In this document: positions 45,730 to 58,454 of the stretch, in pieces | Layout: every line of letters begins with the position of its first letter | Position numbering within the stretch: position 1 is the stretch's first letter | DNA from: Manis javanica | Lineage: Eukaryota > Chordata > Mammalia > Pholidota > Manidae | Length of the DNA: 64,000 bases | Assembly: GCF_040802235.1 (NCBI RefSeq) | Contig: NC_133172.1 | Location: 62,193,613 to 62,257,612, forward strand | Direction: 5' to 3' | The notes under the pieces: generated by a model | The model's database searches: none | What the model was told of the DNA's origin: nothing | What the model saw: the letters and a program-made list of their open reading frames with translations, nothing else | Made by a program: the position numbers and the translations under genes

Positions 45730-48435
45730 CTGAAGTCAGGACAGGCAGGGTCCACACCTTGCACATAACATCAGGCCTCCACTCTTTGTCACTTGTCTGT
45801 CTCTCATCCCCTGCTCAGTGACACTAGCAGACTGCAAGGCCTTCCTCTGGGTCCAGGCTCCTTCCCATTGCCCACACCGGCTCACCTGGGGAGGGCCGAT
45901 GCCACCCACCCCAGGGCCCTGCCTGGACAGCCAGCAGGTGCCTGTCTGACTCCCTATCTCTCCATCAGTTGCTGAGCGTGGAGCCTGGCGCTGGCAGCCC
46001 GCAGTCTGATGTGATGCCCTCAGGGAGATCTCGGCACGTCGTCATGCTCACAGACCTGGCGCCAATCACCCGGCCCGGCCGGCTGCCAACTGGAGCTGCA
46101 AGCCCCACCGCCACACTCTGCGTGCCCAGACACGGCCAGGCCGCATCTAGAAGATCCTGAGCACACAGGAAGACAGCCCAGCTCTGGTCAGACTGGATTG
46201 AGCCCGACCTCCTGGAGGCTGGGAGCCGTTTTGGCACGGATGGCCCTGGCTGAAGTTTTCGGGGCTCCTTGCTGGGGAAAGCAGCCCTTTCCTGTGCAGC
46301 CTGGGGGTGGTGTTGTCACAGCTGGAGGGCAGATGCCCACTGAGAGCATCCGGGTGTTCTTTCCTCTTAGTTTCTACCTTTTCTGACTCCCCTGCCCCGT
46401 CTCACTCAAGCCTTCACCCAGCATGATCCAAAATAGTAGTAGTTATTATGGGCACAGAAGGCCTCCGCGTACCCTCCCGGGGGCTTCAGAGGGTCCTTAC
46501 CATTCCTGTCTTACACAGGTGAACTGCTTGCCCCGCAGGCCTAGGTTCTTCCTGGACGGCAAGGCCCTGGGGGCCTGGGGGTGAGGGCAGGGCAGAGCCG
46601 CGGGTGAAGCCTGGCAGGGCCCTGCGGGGGCTATGGGGACAAGGCCCTCTCTGAAGGCCCAGTCCTTGGGCCGGACTGGGAGCCCCTCCCCGTCTCCCTG
46701 ACCTCTCTCTCCAGTCTGCCTCCAGGTGGAAGAGCAGCTTCTTCTCAGGTTGCCCCTGCTGTGCCCAACCCGGGTGAATACAAAGCTGGCGGCCACCTCC
46801 CCCCAGACCTCCCGACCAAGCCTGATTCCATTACCTGAGAAAACACGAGCTTCCGCGCATCGGGAAGGGCTCCCGAGTGAATGTGCTGTGCTCGCCCAGC
46901 AGAGCCCACGCTGGGTGCCGCCGGCGGCCCAGGGGACACCCATCCGACTGCTGGGACTCTGGCTTCCTTGTCTCTGCCTGTGGCTTCGCCTCCACCCGGT
47001 CAGAGCCCCCGTCCCTGCTGCCTCTTCCCGGAACTGTCCCTACCGATCGGCCACGTCTGCAGTCATTAGTTCCAGCGCCCACTGTGACCACAGGCTCTTC
47101 TTCTGCCTCTCTCACCCCCGACTCTTCATCCTCATCAAGGCCTCTCAGTGTCTTGACCTCTCTTCTTTCTTCCTCCCTATCAGCCACCTCCTGCCCTTAC
47201 AATTTTTTCCCACCCAGCTCAAAGTTCCCCAGTCTATTGCTTTAAGCCGTCGCTTGCCAATTCCCTCACTGTGGGCAGGTCCAGGGAGCTGGGGACGGCA
47301 AGGCAAGGCCGGCGGCCCCGGGACCGCGTCCCGGCTCAGCAGCCTCGCCCCCGCTTCCCCTTCCGCAGACCACGTGCACGCAATGCCACGTCTCAGGCTC
47401 CACTTCTGGGGACCTCAAACCCCGGGCCTGGGCCTCAGAACCCCTGGAGATGAGGTTAGGGTCACCCCGGGGGTACTCCAGCCTGCTCGGCAGCTCCACA
47501 GGAGTCGGAGGGATCCCCGGGGCTGAGAGCCCCCAAGAACTGCCGCTCCCCAGAGAGGTGGGGAAGTGCCGTGTGTCCTGAGGCTCAGCACCCCATAACC
47601 CCATAAACCTTGGCTGGCCTCACACTGGGAAGGGCCCAGAACCCTGGCAGCCATGGGTGTGGGGCAGGGTGGTGGCCTGCAGCCAGCTCGTGACCCTCTA
47701 CGCAGCCACAAATCAGAGAGTCATGACCTCCAGGGGTTTTAGCCCCATCCCCCCAGTCCAGGGCACCAGGACAAGTGGGACCACATTTGAGGAACCAGTT
47801 TCTCAGCAGCCAATAATGTGGACAAAAGACTCCACACCCCCACTTCACTGCCACCGTGCTGTGGCGAGCTGGCATCCACAGGATAATGTGGAGGCACATT
47901 TTATTTATTAATAGGCAACTAATTTTTGGAAAGGAAATGCGATCTGATCAACAGCATCTCTAATGTACTGAGTGTCTACCGTGCTTCAAGGTCTGTCCAT
48001 GTGTTTTTGCTTTTCTTCAGCAGCACAGCCCCTGTCATTCACTCCCATTTTCAGATGAGGATACCAGGGCCCAGGGGGCCACATGACCTGCCCAGGGCCA
48101 TAGCCCGTTGCCGGAAAGCAGGGCTGTCAAACGCAGGCTTGCTGGCGCCCCACATGCTCGCTTTCCTCCAGGCCGCACCATGTGTCCCACGCCTCTCCCT
48201 GCTCAAAAGCAAAGACGCTCATGGGGTTGTTATGAAATGTGGCTCATTGGTGGGTGAAACATTCTGGGGTCCATGAAGGCCAGATAGCTACACGGGTCCT
48301 CGGCTCTTTGAAGAATTAGACCCCATGGTTCAAACATGTTTCACAGAGGAATGCAGTAGGATCCTAAGAAATCAAGTCATCAGCCTAAGACGGTGGCAGA
48401 GGAAGGGAGAGGACCCCAGTCTCTCATGAAGTTAA
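45730..48435. other. GC-rich non-coding segment
   Basis: No gene is recognisable. A possible reverse MIR remnant lies at about 46430-46530 and a clearer one at 47955-48165. The frame at 46726-47526 (266 codons) has a Pro/Ser/Arg-rich composition with no known domain and an antisense frame over it. Confidence 0.45.
47955..48165 (-). repeat. MIR SINE
   Basis: TACTGAGTGTCTACCGTGCT, CATTCACTCCCATTTTCAGA, TGAGGATACCAGGGCCCAGG and TGACCTGCCCAGGGCCATAG are reverse-strand MIR signatures in order. Confidence 0.7.
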
Positions 48436-48439
48436 ATAC

Positions 48440-48905
48440 ACGCTGATCCAGTCCAGCCATTTCACTCTGAGGTATTTACCCAAGGGACAGGGAGATTCAC
48501 ATCTGCACAGAGGCTTGTCTCCAAGTGCTCGTGGCAGGGTCACCCCTACGAGGCCACGCCGCCGAACAGCAGCCGGTGGGTGGGTGAGCAGGCAGGGTCC
48601 TCACACATGGCGGAGTCACACACGGTGACAAAAAGACACCACAGGCACGCCATACTGCGTGTAAGAGCTAGGAAGGGGCATGCGTGCTGTACTGTGCATT
48701 CTTACAAGATTCCAGACGAAGCAACAGCAATTGGGACAGCCTGGGAGGGGTGGGGGGCACCTCACACTCCCCACGGGGGTGGAAATGTGATGTGACATAC
48801 CTCAGCTGGGACAGCGGTGACCTGATTGTACTTACGCACCATAATGTATCAGCTGTACACATAAGATGGGGCCCTCTTGTTCTATGTAAATTTACATCTC
48901 AAAAG
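48440..48905 (+). mobile_element. L1 LINE 3'-end fragment
   Basis: GATCCAGTCCAGCCATTTCA, CTGAGGTATTTACCCAAGGG, GGGTGGAAATGTGATGTGAC-like and CAGCTGTACACATAAGATGG-like stretches follow the L1 3' order, in an unusually GC-rich context. No intact ORF2 is present. Confidence 0.55.
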
Positions 48906-48909
48906 GGTT

Positions 48910-51900
48910 GATTTAAAGAAATTGGCTTTGGCAGCAGACAGATCCAGTGTGAACTGAGTCCCCTGACAGTGAAGGTCCTTCAACAACTGGCCGACCCTCC
49001 TGGTCTTGGTTTGCTCTCGGGGGACGGGGAAGGACCCGGGCGGCACGGTGGTACACGGATGAGCCACAGGAGATGCCGGCGTGGAGCTGGGGTCCCTGGC
49101 TCAGGCCTTCTGGGTGTGCAGCCGTCGGATGAGGGTAAGCGCGGTCCCAGGTCTCCTCAGTGATGGGGCAGGAAAGCCCTGCTCCCCAGGCCGCCCCGGG
49201 AACACAGGCGGAGCCAGGGTCTGAGCTGGGGGCCCCAGAGAGCTGGCCTGTGCTCCCAGGCCACGGTCCACAGGTGTCTGAGGCCTCTTCTGACCTGCTC
49301 CTCCTCCAGAGCCCCGGCACTCTCCACCCCTGGCAGCTCCCTGTTGTGTGTCTTTCCACTCTGGCTTGGAATCCCGACATTTTGGCCCCTTTTAAAGGCA
49401 TGGACCCCTTCTCCGCCATCTGCCACTCGCTTCCTAGAGGTGGGCAGGGGCTGGGCTGGCCCCACGCCACCACCCAAGGGGCAGGTGCCTTTCCAGAGCT
49501 GCAGGTTCTCCTGTCGGCATGATTTCAATTTGATGCGACCTTGTGCAAAGCATTATTTCGTGTGAATGACAGGTACCTCCGGTTAGGGCTTAATCACTGA
49601 CTCTAGAGCAGGAAAAATGTGCAGCATCTGGGAAGGCCTGGCTCAAGCCACTTTCTCCAAGGGCTGTTCCCCTGGGTTGCCAGTGGCTGCTCCCTGAGGC
49701 CCCCACAGAGCTGAGACACCCCAGGGAAGTGCTGTTGACCGGGTCTGCAAAGCTTCCCGGGCCGGAAGGACACACAACATGGACAGTGTGGCTGTGGGGC
49801 AGCATGAATGCTGTGTGCACACTGTTCATTTGAACCCCATTCTTGGGGCAGGGTCCCCCAGAAGCCGGCTCCATCATCAGGTCATCAGGACTTGGGTGCA
49901 GGGCCTTTATCTGGCAGACATTTTGGGTTTGCCCTGCTGCCTGGCAGACATCTGCAGAACTTGGCGCCTTACCGCAGCTCCGTCTTTTGCCCCCTGCCTT
50001 GTCTGTAGCCTGCGGCTGCTGCCTTGCAGCTCAGGCCCATCCGTGGACTCCTGAGGGCATCCGTGTGGCCTGGGCAGCCCAATCTGCGAGATCTTGTGCT
50101 GGCATGTGCGCTCAGTGACGACTCCGGGCTGGTTGATGAAAGGCCTGGGGGTGCCATGCCCAGCACCCAAGGGCATGGGCCATGCAGCCCCTCTGATGTC
50201 CAGCCTGGAAAGTAAAGACCTTGGGGAGAAAGACCGCAGGCATGGGCGAGATCGCCACGGAGGGAGGGAGTCCAGGGGGAGCACTGCAGAGGCGGGCGTT
50301 CCTTTTCTATCCTGGGGCAGGGACTGGTGCTGCAGCTGCGGTGCCTGTCCACCAGGGAGGTGCCGTCATACCATGGGACAGGACAGATCGTCACCACTGA
50401 AGCGAGGAGAGGGCAGAGGCACCCAAGCAACACGCCCTGAGCCCCCTGTAGCTGCCCTGCATCTCCCAGGCCATCCCCATAATCCCTGCAGGCCCCACAT
50501 GGCAGGGTCCACGCAAGGCCACACAGAGCCAGGCCACTGGGACACACGGGCCTTTACTCTTTCAAGAAGCAGTTGGCAAAGGCCTCTCGAAACACGAGCT
50601 GGGACTAACAGGAGAGACTCCACCACACACTGAGTGTTATAGGTGTTCAGGTCCTAATGAGCAACAAGGAATGCCCAGGCTGTAATGTTTTCACTCTGGG
50701 TGGGCGGCTGGTGTAGGTGGAGAGGGATGGCTGCTGGGCCTTGGGGTGCTAGGAGGCCTCAGGGGCTGGGGGCATGGGGTGGGCTCAGAGCCTACCTGAC
50801 TTCTCACCTGCCACCAGCCTGCACAAAGGGCTCCTGTTTCCCTTGGCAGGTGCTGAGAGCAGCCGGCTGTGGCCGGTTCTGCGACAGCGTAAACCCGGGT
50901 TTGCAGTGAGAGAACCTGGAGACGAGGGGCAGGAGCAGCGCCCAGTGGGGCCGCGGGGACTTATCAGGACTTCAGCTTGGACGGCTGCAGGGCTGCCCTG
51001 TGTGGCTCTGCACCTCGCCTCTTCTGCGGGCCCCGCGGTTATGGGGTACATGTGAGGCGGTCCGGGGGAGAGTAAGTCCACCTCACTGTCTGCCCAGGGA
51101 TACCTCGGAAGGATGTCGGACTGTGGGCTGATGCGGAGACCACTGGGACGTCTCTCACCCCCTCAACATTTGCCAACTGACCCTAAGGGTGTGCTGTGGG
51201 GAGGTCTGGCCTTAGGAGGAAGTGGCTTTTATCTCTAAAATGAAAATGCTGGCATTTAACCCAAACAACTTTGGGCAGATTTTTTTCCCCCTTCTTTCTC
51301 TTCTGGAAGGGAAAAGTTATCAATTGGGTAAACACAGATGTGTTTAATGTTTTAAGTCAGTTCACACTGTATGCAGAGTCAGCTAAATATCTCTGGGCCA
51401 TAATCCGCCCAGAGGTTGTTCAGTCCAGCTGTACAGGGGAGGCTGCTGATGACAGAGATTTCTAATGTTCCAATGACAGCTTCAGTGGTGTGGGACATTT
51501 GCTGGGTGTTTCCACAAGATCCTTGATTGTCAGAGAGCAGAGAACTGACTTCTAAGTTCTCAGGTGAAAACCTAGGAGTGACCTCTACTGTCAGCCCCAC
51601 ACTACGATTAGATCCCCTTAGAGACTATCAGGCTTGTTCCTGGCACCTCCCACTTTCAGGCCTTTATATGCAGGAGTCTAAATGCCTATAAGGGGATGGC
51701 TGGGTACTTTCAAAAATGGCTCCACCCATTCCTGCTCTTTGGCTCTTCTGATATTTGCAAGCAGAGCCCTAAATTCAGCTCACACACAAAGGGCAGGACT
51801 AAGTTCCGCTTCCTGGAGGGGCCGCATCCACATGCATTAGTGGGGATTCTTCTGCAAGGAGCTGTGGTGGCTGTGTTGCTTGGCTAGGTAACACCGGGGC

Positions 51901-52055
51901 CCTGCCGATAAGGAGGCGGAGGAGCAGGGACATCATTCCCTCAATGGCAAACAGCGATCCTGACATTTGCCTCACTTGTGCTGAGAGGAGAATGTCCACA
52001 TTCAATGTTACATTACATTCATGTTCCGGAAGCTTGGAATAATGTTGGAGTTCTT
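48910..52055. other. GC-rich unassigned non-coding DNA
   Basis: No gene or assignable repeat is seen. Overlapping open frames reflect GC-rich composition. Confidence 0.4.
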
Positions 52056-52174
52056 ATCAGCGGTTGGCCACCTGTGCCAGGTGGGTTTATTTATTGAAGA
52101 CTCATGTCCTGGAGACTGGGATGGACACAGGTGACACAACGGTGAGTAAGCCTGTGGCACACATGGCTGGTTGT

Positions 52175-52340
52175 CATCAGGACTTCGCTTTTCTTTTAGT
52201 AACAGAACCACGGCATCTAGTTGGGTATGTGGCTGCCCGGCTCAGGACCGCATGTCCCAGCCTCCTGGGCATGGGACAAACTCCTGGTCAGTGGGATGTG
52301 AACAGAAGTAATGTGTCAGACACTTGAATGAGGCCAGCAA
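52175..52340 (+). mobile_element. MLT1-like LTR fragment
   Basis: GTCCCAGCCTCCTGGGCATG, ACTCCTGGTCAGTGGGATGT and GAACAGAAGTAATGTGTCAG match the conserved part of an old MaLR LTR (MLT1J-like as I recall it). A relative lies near 61960. Confidence 0.5.
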
Positions 52341-52534
52341 ATGGGTCTCTGGGATGGACAGACAGGAAGAAGACATGGGGTGCTGGTTCGCACTTGTTAC
52401 TCAGCTGGAAGCGTCTGGTATGGTCGGCCCTTCGTCAAAGCTACAGCATCAACATTGCACGAAAGAGCTCCTCTGGCTACCCATAAACTCCACACCTGAG
52501 TGACCAGGTCACAGTGAATTGCAACCAAAGAGAA

Positions 52535-52745
52535 CTTAGTCCAGTCCATCTCCGGTCGCCTGTGTCACTTTGAACAAGCCACCTCACTTCTGTGCACCTC
52601 TGTAAACTTATTTGTAAGTATTTGTGCTTTTCATATAGAAAATTAGGAAAATCCAATGCGTTTTGTCTGTAAGATACTCAGTATGGTGCCTGCCAGGTTG
52701 TAAGTGTCTCAATAAATGTTAGCTTCTATTTTTATCATTATCATG
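52535..52745 (+). repeat. MIR SINE
   Basis: TGTGTCACTTTGAACAAGCC, CACTTCTGTGCACCTCTGTA and GTATGGTGCCTGCCAGGTTG, ending in CTCAATAAATGTTAGC, give a plus-strand MIR with the characteristic tail. Confidence 0.75.
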
Positions 52746-55700
52746 ATCATTATCGAAATGTTTATAGGATTTTTTTAACTGTTTGTAACTGGGTCAGAGT
52801 TTATAATCTTCCTCTACTCTTTTTTTTTTGTTTTTGGTCTGTTTGTTAAACACAATCCCAAATTGCAGCCCTAACAAGGCTGGTCTCAAATGCATGAAAC
52901 AATTTCCAAATTTGAGACACATGAACCGATTCAGGGCACAGGAATTGGTCCGCATTCCGGAACAATTAGGGAACTAGTTTGCAGTAACTACGACATTTTG
53001 AAACACATCAAATAAGAAGTAGAAACCACTGTTGTATGTCACCGTCAGAAAGAAAAAGTGAGGCATTTTCTGTCTGACTTCCAGAACGGCTGGCTCACTG
53101 AGTCCCCGATGGAGACGCAAGAAATAGCAGGCCCATGTCAAAACCCCAGTGAACTTTTCACTGACTCAAAGACCTCCCACCCAATCCCAGGGGCTTGGGT
53201 AATTCAATGGAGATTAAAGGCTCACTAAGTCCCGGTAACCAGAGAAACACAAGCTCTATTCGGTTACCATTCCCATTTTCCTGTCAAGCAAAAAGGCAGA
53301 GTTTCCCTAGAGAACACAGAATACTTGCTCTCAGCCAAAGGACCCCCAAGGACCAGAACTTTTTAACCAAAATTACAAAAGAGGAAAAAAAGTTTGACTG
53401 CTTAGCTTTGCCAGGCCTGGACATTATTGCCAGCTCCACACTATGAGCTAAAGCTCTTGGCATTTGAGTCAATGAAATATGAATAATGCACTTAGTTAAA
53501 TATTTCCTCCCACCATGAAAGTAAGTCCTCAGTCACCCTAATTTCTTTTTCTATTTGACATTTTCACTTCTTTTTCCGACCAGATATCCACGGTGAAATC
53601 CGGCACTCGGGGGACAAGTGCTTTCTAGGCAGGCTTTCTCCAACATTCTATTAGAAGCCTTTGAAACAGAACATGTTCTTTTTATCCATATTACTTCCTC
53701 CCCTGGAACCATTCGATCTCTACTCAGCAATCCCACTAGATTTTAACTTCCGTTTTTAAAAAGCTGATAAAAACGTATAGATGTTTGAACCCCATCCAAG
53801 GAAGTCGACGTCCAGGCTCTGCAAAGAGGGGGAGAAAGTGGCAGTGGAAGAATGGGGGGTTGAGTTATGGGCAGAGCAGGGCCTTTGCTCACCAAGCCTT
53901 CTGCACAGGCTAGGGGTCCGTTTTGGATACTTGTGTGACCCCTGCAGGGTGATCTGGGGGCAGTGGGGTCATTGGGGAGATTTTAGGTGGTTTGAAGTAC
54001 TTTCTTGTCTCTCTGGTAAGTGGCTGCATGGTACGGAAGAGAGGAGTAGGGAATGGCGTCACGGAGGGCCAGTCCCAGATCCCGTTCCAGTTGCTCTGGG
54101 CTCCGGGCCTTCCTGCCGGGATTCTGGGAGACCCCACCGAGCCTTTCGGTGACTTCCTCCCTTCTCCCTTCAGCCGGCGCAGTCTGCTTTCTCCCATCTG
54201 CCTCCTGGAGTTCCTCACCGATTCACAGCCCCGGTCCCGAAGGAGCTTGTCATCAGAGGCAGCCACCAGCTGGGGAGCACGGGGAAGGGATGCCTCTTCC
54301 CGGGGGTCGGGGGAGGCCACTGAGAGGTGGTCCCTCAGTTGTGCCTGAAGAATGACTGAGAGCTGTTCGCAGAGGAGGGAGAGAACTGCGGGCTCTCGGA
54401 TGCGTGGCAGGGGTGTGTGTCTCCCCTCCGTCCTCGGGTGGCCGGCTCCACAAGGGCGGGACCTGATGGTGCCTATTTTTACCCCTGCAGTTCCGGCACC
54501 AGGTCAGTGGAGGTGCTCCTGTGTGATGAGAATCACGGGAGAGGCTGATATCTTCTAAGCTGTGGACGTGCTTAGCTGAAGAAAGTGTGATGAGTTACAG
54601 GAACCAGAAAGTATCTGAAAGAGTCATGGGTGGCTGTATAGAAGAGGAGCTATTTGAGTTGGGTTTTGAAAGATGACTAAGAGTTCTCTTCAAATCGCAG
54701 ACGTTGAAGAATCGAGAACAGTGGCAGTGTCCCCTACCTGGCAGTCACAGGAGTCAGGGCCAGGCCCCTTTGCCTCCCTGAAAACAGATGTGTCGGGTGG
54801 GAGGGCCTGACTTTGGAAGTTCCATGAGATTTATTTAGGAAAAAAGTAAAGGTGATGCAATAGGTATAAGGTAACAGTCGGACAGATGGGATTCCAGCCC
54901 CGGCTCTGCTAGGGCACCGCCTTGGCCCAGCGAATCCATCTCTGAACCTGATGGCACATCATCGGCAATGCCCTTGCCTGCACCCAGCTGGCATCTGGCT
55001 GGGATTCCCAGCGCCCACCGGGGTACAGTGCTCAGCTTGGCATCTTCTCCCATGGGGCTGCTCTCAGGGGTGCTGCAGTAGCCACCGAGTCTGAGCCAGG
55101 TGAGGGCCCCCGAGGCAGAGCCGCTGAGGGAAGGGCAGGTGGTTACGCTGAAGGTCGTATTCTGATTTCCAGCACACTGGTTGTCTTGGCGAGTTTTACA
55201 CCATCGCCCCTTCCCTGGCCTCCATGGTGCACCCTTCCTCTGTCCCGATGAGGACAACCCTGCACGGGGACATTCTGTGGTTGGATCTATACCCACCCTA
55301 ACCCCTGCCGCCGCTCCTCTTGGCTCCGGCGGCCAGCTCCGCCTTCCTGCACTCAGCCAGCGTCACAGGCCCTGGTGGACGGCGGCCGCCGAGGTGCAGT
55401 GACCAGTATCACCATCAGTGAGCATTCCTGCAGCAGCAGCTGCTGCTCACCGGGCTCCTCCTCGAGCGGGTCCTCGGCCAGCGCTCTGCCGGCTTTGGTC
55501 ACCGACCACCCTGTTTTACAGACCTGCCCCTGCAGCCGCACCTGGCGGAGAAGCCGAGCCAAGTGCGCGCTGATGCAGCCGCCCCAGGGTGCTGCCTGGT
55601 CCCAGGACACACCTGCGCTAAGCCCTTCCTGCATTCAGACTCAGTTCCGAGGCGGACGCTAGGCCAGGGTTCATTACCATGATCATGGTACAGAGGAGAA

Positions 55701-57100
55701 CATGGTGAAGCCCCATCACTGCCTGAGGCCACATGCTGCTGAGAACAGAGAGGATGCTGCCCCTCCCACCTCCTGACGCGAGCCCTGCACCCACCCACTG
55801 TGGGCTTGGCCCTGTCTCAGTCTGCGCCTCCCAGGCAGAGCCTGAGATGTGGGCTTGTGCAGGTGTGGACCACCTGGCCTTCCGGGGGTGAGACAAGAGC
55901 GAGAAAGGCATTGGAGGATTCCTTCAGGAGCCGGCGGCCCAGGCCCTGCCCAGGGGCCCTCGTGGCAGACGGGGCAGGGTGTGCCCTGATGGTCCTTGGA
56001 GGGGCCTTGAGGCAGGGGCCGCACCACTACCCCTGGCCCCTGCCCAGTGCCCCTGCGTGTGGGCTGAGGGCTCCCGGGCAGCCTGTGGGGTCAAGCCTCT
56101 GTCATCAGCCCCCGCCATACCTGTGCTCCGCACTCCCCCCAGGTCACACTGGAAAGAAGCTGCACGAGGTACAACAGATCCTTCCTGGTTATCTAACTGT
56201 TGAGGACGCCACCCAGTTAGAACGATCGGAGCCTGGCATGTCAGAGACGGCCACTCCCCTGGTCTTCTGGCAGAAGCAGGGTACAGTGCCAGCAGGCTGG
56301 TGGGGGTGCTCCCGGCTGAGGTCCCAGAGGGCCACTCTGTCCTCCTGTCCCTCTGACTTTGCCTGGATAGCACGACGCTGGGGAGGCAAGGTCAGGCTCG
56401 TCACTTCTCACTCCAAGTTCCGGTGACAGGGACTCAGTGCACATGGCCCGAGAGGCTCTGTCTGTGGCACTGGCCACTGAGCTCAGTCTGGCTCACCCAC
56501 CCAGCACCTCAGGGCTGAGCACCCCACTCTTCCAGGGCCGCAGTCCTTGATGCCAGGCTCCATGCACGTGTGGCAGATGGCAGGTCGATCTGCTGCTACA
56601 CACGGCCAGGGGCCTGGAGCCAACCTGACAACTAGACCCTTGGTGAATGCATGTTCTCATGGAGGCTTCCCTGAGTACCTGCCTCGGGCTGGTGTGGGGC
56701 TGGGTGCCAGGGGCCAGAAAAGCCAGAGGTGTGGCTCCTAGCCTCACGAATTTCCCAAGAATACCATTTATGGAAGAGCAGAGCCTTCAGAGATAATCTG
56801 ATCAGTCTTCTGGTATGTTCCAAAGAGCAGGAGACATAACCCCAGCCATGCTTCTCGGGCGTCACCTTGTGCCAGGCACTGCTTACAAACACTACCCCTC
56901 AGAATGCCAGCTGCCCCTGCTCCTGCTTGAGGCCTAAGAAAACTGATGCTCACAGAGGCTGGAGAACCTGCCGAAGGCTACACGGCACCTTAGCTGCAAA
57001 GACAAGACTTGAACCCTGGTGCCTCAGCTTAGAAATTTGTATATGAACCACCAGGACCCTCAGCCTCAGCTGTGTTTTTAGTTCCAGCAAAATGTAATCA
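52746..57100. other. Gene-desert segment
   Basis: No gene is recognisable. A weak MIR-like stretch lies at about 54880-54955 (GGATTCCAGCCCCGGCTCTG-like core is present). A palindromic GTGACC-A-GGTCAC lies just before it at 52500-52512. The rest is unique, turning GC-rich after 54 kb. Confidence 0.4.
56860..57035 (-). repeat. MIR SINE
   Basis: CCTTGTGCCAGGCACTGCTT, AACTGATGCTCACAGAGGCT, GAGAACCTGCCGAAGGCTAC and a GACTTGAACCCTGGTGCC-like end are reverse-strand MIR. Confidence 0.75.
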
Positions 57101-57104
57101 AGAA

Positions 57105-57340
57105 CAGCGACTCTAACAGCTAATATTCAGAGTGTTTATTAAGTACCAGGCACTGTAAGTGTCTCTGTGGATTTCCCATTTAAGGCCTCAGCAGCCCATG
57201 TGATTGACGCTCCGGGTTATCTCTGTTTCACAGATAAGGGAAACGAAGCTCAGAGATGCTAAGCGACTGTGCCCAGGCACTCAGGCAGGAAGTGGTGGAG
57301 CTGGGATCCGAACCCAGGTAATCTGGCCCCAGCTCTCCCT
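57105..57340 (-). repeat. MIR SINE
   Basis: AAGTACCAGGCACTGTAAGT, TTCACAGATAAGGGAAACGA, AGCTCAGAGATGCTAAGCGA, AGTGGTGGAGCTGGGATCCG and AACCCAGGTAATCTGGCCCC make a nearly complete reverse MIR, immediately after another one. Confidence 0.85.
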
Positions 57341-57815
57341 CTCATGGGAGTGCTCACCAGCACAGCGCTTTCTAATATACACTGCAAGGGACAAGCTCAT
57401 GTCCTCTAAAGCCCCCCTTTTCTCTTTAAAATTCAGTGTCTTGGAATTTTCAGGCCAATCCTTGTGTCTTGTTCATCCAAGACCCAGGAGCTAGCAGCAC
57501 GCATTTGGTACTCAGCACCGATCAAGGGCAAGAACAGCTGGGACCGGCCCCCAGGGAAGGCAGCTGCCTTCCTCAGCACCCAGCCCTGCGTAGTTTTCAG
57601 GACACCTCCAGATTTAACGCATTCTCCAAGGCATGCCCTATGGAATACCCCTCTGAGAGGCGCTCCAGAAAAACAAGGTTCCAAAGCCAAGTTAAGTTTG
57701 CAAAAATGCTGAATGCCACCCTCCCTTCTGGAGATTCTTAGCATGTGCAGGGCTCAGAGATGCCCTACGGTAAAGAAGGCATTTCAAGAGCACGAATATA
57801 AGCGAAATAAGTTCT
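57341..57815. other. Unassigned non-coding DNA
   Basis: Unique sequence; two open frames over 57433-57744 on opposite strands match nothing I recognise. Confidence 0.4.
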
Positions 57816-57819
57816 GGAT

Positions 57820-58075
57820 GGAATATACAGCATGATGACTTTAGCTAACAATACTGTGTGTCATATACCTGAAAGTTGCTGAGAGAGTAAATCTTAAATG
57901 TTCTCACCAGAAGAAAAAAAAGGCATGTGGTGGGAAGGAGGTGTTATTAGTTAGCTTCGGTGGAGATCATTTTGCAATATATAACTGTATCAAATCAACA
58001 CACTGTATGCCTTAAACTTACACAATGTTATGTGTCCATTATATTTCAATAAAGGGAGGGATGGGGAGGAAGGAC
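57820..58075 (+). mobile_element. L1 LINE 3' end (L1MA-like)
   Basis: TACAGCATGATGACTTTAGC, TAACAATACTGTGTGTCATA, GTAAATCTTAAATGTTCTCA, CAAATCAACACACTGTATGC and a TATATTTCAATAAAGGGAGG end follow the L1MA-type 3'UTR closely. It is less diverged than the other L1 pieces here. Confidence 0.75.
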
Positions 58076-58209
58076 TGAGATATATGTCTAAAAACAATAA
58101 AGATGTCTTTCAAATTGACTTGACTATGGATTCCCCTTTTAGCCCACCCGACATCTATTTGCATCCATCAAAACTAAAATAGAGAAGACCGTACTCTGCA
58201 AAATGCTGA

Positions 58210-58450
58210 CTAGTATTCATTTCTTATTCATCCATTCATTCATTTACTGAGCTCTTGATGTGTATCAGGCTCAGGGCTAGGCACTCAGTTTTTGATGCTG
58301 AACTAAAGAGACATGATCTGTGCCTTCAAGGAGCTTCTAGTCAGGTGTGGGCGGTGGAAAAAGGGGACTGACATACATAGAAATAACCGCCAAACAGGCA
58401 CATCGGTAGTTCGTGATCTACAGAGCAGAGATTTCGAAGCATGGCTAGGA
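58210..58450. repeat. L2 LINE 3' fragment
   Basis: TTCATCCATTCATTCATTTA, CTGAGCTCTTGATGTGTATC, AGGCTCAGGGCTAGGCACTC and TTCAAGGAGCTTCTAGTCAG follow the L2 3' end order. Confidence 0.75.
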
Positions 58451-58454
58451 AAGC

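Noticed and set aside
46726-47526. 266-codon forward frame
   Set aside because: Pro/Ser/Arg-rich, antisense frames overlap it, and it has no domain, so it is most likely chance in GC-rich DNA.
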